Origin: Candidatus Omnitrophota bacterium
GTDB taxonomy: Bacteria > Ratteibacteria > UBA8468 > B48-G9 > JAFGKM01
Assembly: GCA_023818785.1 (NCBI GenBank)
Contig: JAMWCO010000102.1
Location: forward strand, 1 to 5,757
Length of the DNA stretch: 5,757 nt
Direction: 5' to 3'
The translations under genes were made by a program, and so were the position numbers. Shown here piece by piece: positions 1-5,075 of this stretch (position 1 is its first letter; the number at the start of each line of letters is the position of its first letter). The notes under the pieces were generated by a model that was not told where the DNA came from, did not search any database, and saw nothing but the letters and a program-made list of their open reading frames with translations.

Positions 1-58
1 TAGGCCACCGAGATAACATCGGTGAGACCGAAAGAAATGAGAGGGTCAGGGTAAGAGC
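1..58 (+). ncRNA. Possible internal fragment of RNase P RNA, cut at both ends
   Basis: This stretch is much GC-richer than anything after it. It starts with a perfect 6-bp hairpin (CACCGA at 6-11, TCGGTG at 19-24, 7-base loop) and ends with GGTAAGAGC at 50-58. In A-type bacterial RNase P RNA, a small hairpin (P9) is followed by a GAAA-containing joint and then a stem whose loop carries the conserved GGTAAGAGC. The order here is similar. The 5' arm of that stem would be GGGTCAG at 43-49, but the expected 3' arm (TGACCC after C58) is absent and replaced by A-rich sequence. If the assignment is right, the RNA is broken at about base 58; its 5' part would lie outside the window. The match is from memory of the consensus, so confidence is low. 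It could instead be another structured RNA or chance. Confidence 0.28.
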
Positions 59-68
59 AAAAATAAAA

Positions 69-77
69 TGGTATAAT
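69..77 (+). promoter_or_regulatory. Possible extended -10 promoter element
   Basis: The sequence TGGTATAAT is a TGn motif joined to a consensus -10 hexamer (TATAAT at 72-77). No convincing -35 hexamer lies 16-18 bases upstream (49-54 reads GGGTAA or similar), so it would have to work as an extended -10 promoter. It would start transcription near base 84, about 70 bases before the GTG start of the first gene. In so AT-rich a region a TATAAT can arise by chance. Confidence 0.28.
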
Positions 78-125
78 AAAATATAAATTAAATTCTTTGA
101 AAAACTTAAAATAAAAAAGAAAAAA

Positions 126-147
126 AATAAATCTTGACAGATTTATT
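126..147. repeat. Perfect 8-bp inverted repeat with TTGACA loop
   Basis: AATAAATC (126-133) and GATTTATT (140-147) are exact reverse complements around a 6-base loop, TTGACA (134-139), which happens to equal the consensus -35 hexamer. The structure ends nine bases before the first possible start codon of the truncated thiol-disulfide gene. No good -10 lies 16-18 bases after TTGACA, so a promoter reading is weak. It may be an operator, a weak hairpin in the leader, or a relic of the event that removed the 5' end of the gene. The stem is directly visible; its function is unknown. Confidence 0.45.
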
Positions 148-155
148 AAGAGAGG

Positions 156-1520
156 GTGGGCTGTAAAATAGGACCTAAATACTTTAATATAAAAGAATTT
201 GGTAATTATCAAAAACTTCTTGAATTAGAAGAGAAATATAAAGATACAGATAATGATTTACCAGTAGTTTTTATAGGAGAATATGTTTTAGGAGGAGAGA
301 AAGAAATAAAAAAGAATCTTGAAAAAATAATAAAAGAATATGCACAAAAAGGTGGGATAGATTTTCCTGAAGAAGTAATAACTAAAACTTCTTTTTTCCC
401 TAAAAGTATAAAAGAACAAAAACCTCCTATCTATATTGGTTTTTTTTATGAATTTACTTGTAAAGAATGTCAGAGAATTTTTTATTTGTTGAATTATTTA
501 GAAAAGGAACATTCTAATCTTGTAATTAAGACATTCAGTTTAAAAGAAAAATATAATAAAATCGTATTTGAAGCAATAGCAGAAAAAGTAAATATTCCAG
601 AAAAGAAAAGATTAACCCCTGCAATTTTAATTATTGGTTCTGATTACTTACAGCAAAAAGATATAACTTTAAAAAATATAGAAAACCTCTTAACAAAATA
701 TGAAAAGACTGGTTCTATCTGTATCTGGGATTTAAAAAAAGAAGAATTTGAGCAGGCAGAAAAGAATATAGTGGCACGGTTTAAGTCATTCAGAGTTTTT
801 ACAGTTGTTTTTGCAGGACTTATTGATGGAATTAACCCTTGTGCTTTTACAGTTTTAGTATTTTTTATTTCTTATCTTACAGTTATAAAAAAGAGGAAAA
901 AAGAGATTCTTTTAGTCGGATTTTCTTTTATGTTTGCAGTTTTCCTTGTTTATTTTCTTATTGGCTGTGGTGCTTTTTCCTTTTTATCTCAATTCACCTC
1001 TTATAAAATTTTCTCAAGAGTTTTGAATGTTTTAGTTGGAATAGGAGCAATACTTCTTAGTATTTTCAGTTTTATTGATTTCCTGAAAGCAAGGAAAGGA
1101 AAAATAAAAGAAATATTTTTACAATTACCAAAACCTATAAAAACAAAAATCCATTCAACAATAATAAAGAAAATGTCTCTTTCTCATTATATCTTTGCTG
1201 CTTTTTTATCAGGAGTTATTGTATCCGGTTTAGAATTTGCATGCACAGGACAGGTATATTTTCCAACAATTGTATTTGTATTAAATCAACCAGAATTTAA
1301 AAGAATAGGTTATTTTTATCTTTTTCTTTATAATCTTCTTTTTATTTCGCCTCTTTTTATTATTCTCTTTTTGTCTTATTTAGGAACAACTTCACAGAAA
1401 CTTGCTCAATTTGGTTCTAAAAATCTGTCAGCAGTAAAACTTGTTCTTTCTTTATTTTTCTTTTCTTTAGGTATTTATTTACTTTTATCTCAATTTCCAA
1501 TTCTGTTGTTTAAAAGATAG
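156..1520 (+). CDS. Thioredoxin-fold / CcdA-DsbD-type membrane thiol-disulfide protein, N-terminally incomplete
   Basis: Likely carries electrons across the inner membrane to reduce disulfides outside the cytoplasm, as DsbD/CcdA proteins do. Residues 1-65 look like the second half of a thioredoxin-like domain: a KYFNI strand, the probable cis-proline loop DLPVVFIG (P36), then a helix. Residues 90-190 are a second thioredoxin-like domain with a CxxC motif (C102, C105) and probable cis-Pro P155. Residues 214-450 hold about six membrane helices, with the family cysteines in NPCA (C229, helix 1) and ACTGQ (C363, helix 4). The first domain lacks its N-terminal strand, helix and CxxC. An in-frame stop at 147-149 leaves GTG at 156 as the only nearby start, with AGAGAGG directly abutting it, a poor ribosome-binding arrangement. 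The gene is therefore probably 5'-truncated, by deletion, rearrangement or an assembly join; the rest is intact. Family assignment is confident; partner and expression are unknown. Confidence 0.8.
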   Translation: MGCKIGPKYFNIKEFGNYQKLLELEEKYKDTDNDLPVVFIGEYVLGGEKEIKKNLEKIIKEYAQKGGIDFPEEVITKTSFFPKSIKEQKPPIYIGFFYEFTCKECQRIFYLLNYLEKEHSNLVIKTFSLKEKYNKIVFEAIAEKVNIPEKKRLTPAILIIGSDYLQQKDITLKNIENLLTKYEKTGSICIWDLKKEEFEQAEKNIVARFKSFRVFTVVFAGLIDGINPCAFTVLVFFISYLTVIKKRKKEILLVGFSFMFAVFLVYFLIGCGAFSFLSQFTSYKIFSRVLNVLVGIGAILLSIFSFIDFLKARKGKIKEIFLQLPKPIKTKIHSTIIKKMSLSHYIFAAFLSGVIVSGLEFACTGQVYFPTIVFVLNQPEFKRIGYFYLFLYNLLFISPLFIILFLSYLGTTSQKLAQFGSKNLSAVKLVLSLFFFSLGIYLLLSQFPILLFKR

Positions 1521-1682
1521 AATGTTGTAATCTTATTAACTTTGGGAGTAATTACAGCCTAACAAAAGGGAAGATAAAGAGAATGTTTCGGTTTATAGGA
1601 AGGAGATTTAGTTACTTCAAAAATTGAACTTCATATTCATCCAGGAATTACTTTACAAAAAATGCGACATTTTATCTTTTAA
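1520..1682 (+). pseudogene. Possible decayed gene 3' end in two frames (unidentified, perhaps cation-efflux-like)
   Basis: Two short open stretches overlap end to end. Frame A is open from 1520 to a TGA at 1625-1627 and ends with a basic peptide, MFRFIGRRFSYFKN, whose ATG is at 1583. Frame B, open after a TAG at about 1596, reads IELHIHPGITLQKMRHFIF from 1623 to a TAA at 1680-1682. Joining them at about 1620 by a one-base shift gives a protein-like string (FSYFK followed by IELHIHPGITL). It is reminiscent of the C-terminal cytoplasmic domain of cation diffusion facilitator metal exporters (a strand with an HI/LHI motif, then a D/N/G-x-[ST]-[LV] helix start). That resemblance is inferred by eye only. 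No start codon with a ribosome-binding site is seen, and in AT-rich intergenic DNA such strings can be chance. Confidence 0.2.
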
Positions 1683-1697
1683 ACTACAAACTACAAT

Positions 1698-1726
1698 TTG
1701 ACTTGATAAAATTTATTTGATATATT
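1698..1726 (+). promoter_or_regulatory. Sigma70-type promoter for the barrel-nikKMLQO operon
   Basis: TTGACT (1698-1703) and TATATT (1721-1726) are separated by exactly 17 bases, each one mismatch from consensus. Transcription would start near 1733, giving a leader of about 45 bases before the ATG at 1777. TTGATA occurs twice in and beside the spacer (1703-1708 and 1717-1722), 14 bases apart, which could be operator half-sites, but the region is AT-rich. I see no clear NikR-type palindrome, and no B12 or NiCo riboswitch. The leader is too short for such riboswitches if this promoter is the one used. No other promoter is evident before the end of nikO. Confidence 0.6.
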
Positions 1727-1776
1727 ATTATTTAGTAGCACGAATTTTAAAAAAATAACACAAAAGGAGGTGAAGA

Positions 1777-2481
1777 ATGAAAAAAGGAAATTGTTTAAGG
1801 TTAAATATTCTTTTAATTTTATTTTTTACTTTTTGTTCCTTCCTTTATGCAGGTAGACCATTAACAACAGATGATGCAGAAATAGTTGAAAAAGGAAAAT
1901 TTGAACTTGAAATTGGATATGATTTTATTGAGAATAGTGATAAAACAAAAAATCAGGAAACTGGTATTTCTTTGAAAAGTGGTTTAACTTCTTTTATGGA
2001 TTTAGGAGTTTGCATTCCTTTTATTGTTAAAGAGAATAATCAAAAAATTAATAAATGGTGTAATACTGAAATATCTACAAAATTTTCTATTATAAAAGAA
2101 AATGAAAAAATGCCTGGATTTTCATTTACAATTTCAACTATTCCAAACCCAAACCAAGGAGATAAAAGATATACTTTAAATCTAATTTTATCAAAGTCAT
2201 TTGAAAAAATATCATTTCATTTAAATTTAGGAAAATATTCTTTAAAAGGAGAGCAAGATTTTTTAACATATTCAAGTGCATTAGAATATAAAATTGGTGA
2301 AAAATTAAATCTTGTTGGAGAAATAGTTGGGGAAGAAAATGATGATAGAATTTTGGGGCTTCTTATAGGAATAAATTATGCATTTAATGATTATTTAACA
2401 TTTGATTTTGGATTTGATAAAGAATTGAATAATAAAGCATATAATTTTAGGATAAAAACAGGATTTACTTTAAACTGGTAA
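1777..2481 (+). CDS. Putative outer-membrane beta-barrel protein, first gene of the nik operon
   Basis: Residues 1-25 are a signal peptide (KKGNCLR, hydrophobic core, likely cleavage after LYA). The mature protein begins GRPLTTDDAEIVEKGKFELE, a start shared by an outer-membrane protein family often annotated as 'transporter' or 'putative MetA-pathway of phenol degradation' (recognised from memory). The remainder alternates short amphipathic beta strands and turns (ISLKSGLTSFMDLGVCIPF, LNLVGEIVG, LLIGINYAFNDYLTFDFGFDK). It ends in FRIKTGFTLNW, with the C-terminal aromatic residue typical of BAM-inserted barrels. At 234 residues, with about 209 after cleavage, it could form a small barrel of around 10-12 strands. 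A near-perfect ribosome-binding site (AAGGAGGTG, 1764-1772) precedes the ATG, and nikK starts 13 bases downstream. Position suggests a role in Ni/Co passage across the outer membrane or support of NikK, but this is inference; no metal-binding motif is obvious. Confidence 0.72.
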   Translation: MKKGNCLRLNILLILFFTFCSFLYAGRPLTTDDAEIVEKGKFELEIGYDFIENSDKTKNQETGISLKSGLTSFMDLGVCIPFIVKENNQKINKWCNTEISTKFSIIKENEKMPGFSFTISTIPNPNQGDKRYTLNLILSKSFEKISFHLNLGKYSLKGEQDFLTYSSALEYKIGEKLNLVGEIVGEENDDRILGLLIGINYAFNDYLTFDFGFDKELNNKAYNFRIKTGFTLNW

Positions 2482-2494
2482 AAAGGAGGTAAAG

Positions 2495-3259
2495 ATGTTT
2501 AAAAAAATATTTTATTTATTCTTTCTATCTTTTGTTTTAAATGTTTTTGCTCATTTTGGCATGATTATTCCTTCTTCTGATATTGTAGAGGAAAAAGAAA
2601 AAGCAAATATAAATTTGAAAATTCTTTTTGCTCATCCTTTTGAAGGTAAAAGTATGGATATGGAAAAACCAGAAGAATTTAGTATTTTATCTAAAGGTGA
2701 AAAATTATCATTATTAAATCAGTTAAAGGAAACAAATTTCAAATTTTATTCAGATGAAAAAAGTCATAAAGGATGGATTTTAAGTTATAATTTAAAAAGG
2801 CCTGGTGATTATATATTTTACTATATACCTAAACCATATTTTGAGCCAGCAGAAGAAAAATATATAATTCATTATACAAAAGTTATTGTAAATGGATTTG
2901 GGATGGAAGATAGTTGGGATAAAGAAATTGGACTAAAAGTTGAAATTATACCTCTTGTAAGGCCTTATGGGATTTATGCAGGAAATACTTTTTATGGGAT
3001 AGTTAAATTTAATGGGAAAGAAGTCCCTTTTTGTAATGTTGAAATTGAATATTATAATGAAAAAGGAAACTTAAAGGCACCATATTCTCCTTTTATAACA
3101 CAGGTTATAAAAACAGATAAAAATGGTGTATTTTATTATTCTTTCCCTAAAAGTGGATGGTATGGATTTTCAGCAATTTGTACAGATGAAAAAAAGATAA
3201 ATGGTAAAGAAGTTGAAGTTGCTGGTGTTTTGTGGATTAAAGTTTATGATATGAAATAA
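2495..3259 (+). CDS. nikK: NikK-like periplasmic component of Ni/Co ECF importer (DUF4198 family)
   Basis: Exported accessory protein of the metal importer, thought in this family to capture or deliver Ni2+ or Co2+ in the periplasm. Residues 1-19 form a signal peptide with likely cleavage after VFA, leaving His20 as the first mature residue (HFGMIIPS). Family-like features follow: LFAHPFEG (H47), a beta-rich core, the KVIVNGFG and WDKEIGLKVEIIPL segments (about 129-153), then a C-terminal Ig-like module (RPYGIYAGNTF to about 250) with the turn TDKNGVFYYSFPKSGWY. Other candidate ligands are H91 and H126. The 254-residue length is normal for DUF4198 (COG5266) proteins, and no C-terminal membrane helix is seen. 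The ribosome-binding site AAGGAGGT (2483-2490) is strong. The name follows the NikKLMQO scheme; the metal (Ni or Co) cannot be decided from sequence alone. Confidence 0.83.
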   Translation: MFKKIFYLFFLSFVLNVFAHFGMIIPSSDIVEEKEKANINLKILFAHPFEGKSMDMEKPEEFSILSKGEKLSLLNQLKETNFKFYSDEKSHKGWILSYNLKRPGDYIFYYIPKPYFEPAEEKYIIHYTKVIVNGFGMEDSWDKEIGLKVEIIPLVRPYGIYAGNTFYGIVKFNGKEVPFCNVEIEYYNEKGNLKAPYSPFITQVIKTDKNGVFYYSFPKSGWYGFSAICTDEKKINGKEVEVAGVLWIKVYDMK

Positions 3260-3260
3260 A

Positions 3261-3848
3261 ATGCATATATCAGAAGGTGTTTTATCAGGAAAGGTTTTAG
3301 GAGTTGGTGCTTTAATAACAATAGGAGGAACTTTTATTGGTATTAAGAATTTAAAATTTGAAGATTATCCAAAGGTTTCTCTATTAACAAGTGCTTTTTT
3401 TGTTGCATCACTTATTCATATTCCAATTGGACCAACAAGTACCCATCTTGTTTTAAATGGTTTATGTGGAATAATTCTTGGATGGAAGAGTTTTCCATGT
3501 ATTTTACTTGCTTTATTTTTACAAGCAATTTTATTTCAATTTGGGGGACTAACTTCTCTTGGGACAAATACTGCAAATATGGCAATTCCAGCAGTAATTT
3601 CATATTATTTATTTAGACCATTTTTGAAAAAAAATTATTTTATAACAGGATTTCTCTCTGGATTTTTTTCAATTAGTTTATCCTGCCTTTCTGTTTTTCT
3701 ATCTCTTTATTTTACTGGAAGTTTTTTTAAAAATTTTGGGAAAGCAATATTTTTTGCTCATTTGCCAATTGCTTTTATTGAAGGTATAATAACTGGTTTT
3801 ATTCTTTCATTTTTAAGTAAAACAAAAAAAGAAATATTGGAGGGATAA
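3261..3848 (+). CDS. nikM: NikM/CbiM-type substrate-binding membrane subunit of Ni/Co ECF importer
   Basis: Binds the metal ion and carries it through the membrane. It opens with MHISEGVLSG, the family N-terminus in which the Met1 amine and His2 coordinate the metal. The conserved loop HIPIGPTSTHLVLNGLCG (H53, H62) supplies the other candidate ligand, followed by TSLGTNTANMAIPA (about 98-111), a stretch typical of CbiM/NikM. The chain ends with FFAHLPIAFIEGIITGFILSF, also a family signature. About six or seven membrane helices are expected in 195 residues. There is no fused NikN-like C-terminal extension, as expected in NikKLMQO systems. One base separates it from the nikK stop, and no good Shine-Dalgarno is seen, so translation is probably coupled to nikK. 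The start is fixed by the required MH. Retention of the MHISEGVLS form slightly favours nickel, but cobalt is not excluded. Confidence 0.93.
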   Translation: MHISEGVLSGKVLGVGALITIGGTFIGIKNLKFEDYPKVSLLTSAFFVASLIHIPIGPTSTHLVLNGLCGIILGWKSFPCILLALFLQAILFQFGGLTSLGTNTANMAIPAVISYYLFRPFLKKNYFITGFLSGFFSISLSCLSVFLSLYFTGSFFKNFGKAIFFAHLPIAFIEGIITGFILSFLSKTKKEILEG

Positions 3849-3849
3849 A

Positions 3850-4377
3850 ATGAAAAAGATAATTTTTATCTTTTTAACTTTTTCTTCTTTATCTTTTTGC
3901 CATAAAGTAAATATTTTCACATATAAAGAAGGAGATAAAATTTTTGTTGAAGGATATTTTTCTGATGGTAAACCTTGTAAAAATTCACTTATTGAAATTT
4001 ACAATGAAAAAAAGGAGAAGATTGTTGAAGGGAAAACAGATGAAAATGGTATTTTTTCTTTTAATATTCCAGATGCTCAAAAAATAAAAATAGTATTAAT
4101 TGCAGATATGGGACACAAAACAGAGGAAGAAATTGAATTAGAAAAGAAGATAGAAAAAAGACAAGATCTTATAGTAGAGAAAATTATAAGTGGGGATGAA
4201 ATAAAAAAGATAGTTGAAGAGAGTGTTGAAAAAGCAATAAATCCAATTTTAAAAGAGTTTGAAAGAGAAAGAAAAAAGGCTAAAATTACAGATATAATTG
4301 GAGGGATTGGTTATATTTTTGGTATTTTAGGAATTTTTTTATACTTCCGAGGACGGTCCTCCGAATGGAAAAAATAG
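3850..4377 (+). CDS. nikL: NikL-like accessory subunit: exported beta domain, helical stalk, C-terminal membrane anchor
   Basis: Accessory subunit that, with NikK, stands in for NikN in this importer class. Residues 1-17 are a signal peptide. Likely cleavage after SFC leaves HKVNIFTYKEGDKIFVEGYF, a start typical of the family, with His18 as the first mature residue. Residues 19-92 look like a small Ig-like/carboxypeptidase-regulatory-like beta sandwich (TDENGIFSFNIP, then ADMGHK with H89). Residues 95-145 are charged and helical, possibly coiled. Residues 148-166 form a membrane helix (IIGGIGYIFGILGIFLYF). The tail FRGRSSEWKK is partly encoded by a GC-rich near-palindrome and overlaps the nikQ start. 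LSFC is a poor lipobox (Phe at -1), so a lipoprotein is less likely. The ribosome-binding site GGAGGG (3839-3844) lies inside the end of nikM. Function is by family and context; exact metal unknown. Confidence 0.8.
   Translation: MKKIIFIFLTFSSLSFCHKVNIFTYKEGDKIFVEGYFSDGKPCKNSLIEIYNEKKEKIVEGKTDENGIFSFNIPDAQKIKIVLIADMGHKTEEEIELEKKIEKRQDLIVEKIISGDEIKKIVEESVEKAINPILKEFERERKKAKITDIIGGIGYIFGILGIFLYFRGRSSEWKK
4345..4365 (+). promoter_or_regulatory. GC-rich near-palindrome covering the nikQ ribosome-binding site
   Basis: Bases 4345-4365 form a 21-base near-palindrome centred on G4355, with nine of ten pairs matching; the one mismatch is C4348 against C4362. In RNA the core is GAGGA (4349-4353) paired with UCCUC (4357-4361) around a CGG loop, flanked by UUC/GAA. 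The only Shine-Dalgarno-like sequence for nikQ, GAGGA, sits in the 5' arm, and the A of the nikQ ATG (4365) is the last base of the 3' arm. A folded hairpin would hide the site until ribosomes finishing nikL open it, which suggests translational coupling. The element is strikingly GC-rich for this window, so it may instead be a small inserted repeat. The palindrome is directly seen; the role is inferred. Confidence 0.5.
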
Positions 4378-5075
4378 ATCCAAGATTAAGGATTTTGTGT
4401 TCTTTTACTTATTCTATTTTAGTTGCTCTTGAAAAAAATATAGAAATTTTTAAGTATTATCTTATCTTACCAGTTGTTCTTGTTTTCTTTATCTCTGATT
4501 TTAAAAAATTTTTCAAAAGTTTTATTTCTGTAAATATTTTCATATTTTTATGTTGGCTATTTCTTCCTTTTAGTATTGGTGGTAAAGTCCTTTTTAATTT
4601 TTTAAAATTTAAAGTAACTTACCAAGGAATAAGATATGCTTTTTTAATTACTATAAAAGCAAACTTAATCTTCATAACAAATTTTGTTTTAATTTTTTCA
4701 ACACATCCTATAAGAGTTATTCATGCTCTCCATCATTTATATTTACCAAAAAAACTTGTTAATATCTTTTTCCTTTCAACAAGATATATACCTGTTATTG
4801 AAAATGAAAAAAATAGATTACAAAAAGCAATGAGAGTTAGATGTTTTGTCCCCAAGAATGATATTCATACATACAGAACAATTGGCAATTTACTTGGACT
4901 TATAATTTTAAAGTCATACGAAAGAAGTGAAAGGATATATAAAGCAATGATTTTAAGGTCTTTTTCTGGGATATTCTGGACATATTACCATTTTAAATGG
5001 TCAAAAAAAGATACAATAATCTGTCTTTCTGTTATAATTTATTTTGTATGGATAATATATCTGAAAATCAAATAA
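4365..5075 (+). CDS. nikQ: NikQ/CbiQ-type transmembrane coupling (T) protein of Ni/Co ECF importer
   Basis: Links the ATPase to the substrate-binding subunit in the inner membrane. The N-terminus (MEKIDPRLRIL) matches the D-P-R-x-[KR] start of CbiQ/NikQ. Membrane helices lie around residues 13-45, 53-72, 90-112 and 216-234. A cytoplasmic helical region (about 113-205) contains the two coupling motifs that contact the ATPase: AMRVRC (155-160) and AMILRS (194-199). The family consensus at each is roughly A-x-x-R-G, so both terminal glycines are replaced, by Cys160 and Ser199. The segment between them (HTYRTIGNLLGLIILKSYERSERIYKAM) is typical NikQ. At 236 residues it is near the usual length. 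The start overlaps the last 13 bases of nikL in another frame and depends on the GAGGA inside the near-palindrome. Assignment is firm; the metal is not determined. Confidence 0.92.
   Translation: MEKIDPRLRILCSFTYSILVALEKNIEIFKYYLILPVVLVFFISDFKKFFKSFISVNIFIFLCWLFLPFSIGGKVLFNFLKFKVTYQGIRYAFLITIKANLIFITNFVLIFSTHPIRVIHALHHLYLPKKLVNIFFLSTRYIPVIENEKNRLQKAMRVRCFVPKNDIHTYRTIGNLLGLIILKSYERSERIYKAMILRSFSGIFWTYYHFKWSKKDTIICLSVIIYFVWIIYLKIK

Noticed and set aside
1681..1696. Short tandem repeat (AAACTAC twice)
   Set aside because: Only two 7-base copies in low-complexity DNA, with no sign of a CRISPR or iteron array.
1521..1776. Cobalamin or NiCo riboswitch upstream of the operon
   Set aside because: AAAAGGGAA near 1564 recalls part of a B12 element. 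The GGTGAAA-type core and the CCCGC-ACTG segment do not follow, and the likely transcription start near 1733 lies downstream of it. No NiCo four-way junction pattern was found.
3412..3603. Minus-strand open frame of 63 codons
   Set aside because: It lies opposite nikM, a strongly conserved gene. The product has no recognisable domain and no ribosome-binding site; it is a shadow frame.
3883..3903. Lipoprotein signal in NikL
   Set aside because: LSFC has Phe just before the Cys, which a lipobox does not favour. Family members start mature with HKVN, consistent with signal peptidase I cleavage.
4997..5047. Longer NikO beginning at GTG 4997
   Set aside because: The 17 extra residues (MVKKRYNNLSF...) lie wholly within nikQ and have no ABC-ATPase similarity. 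The ATG at 5048 places the first beta strand at the usual distance.
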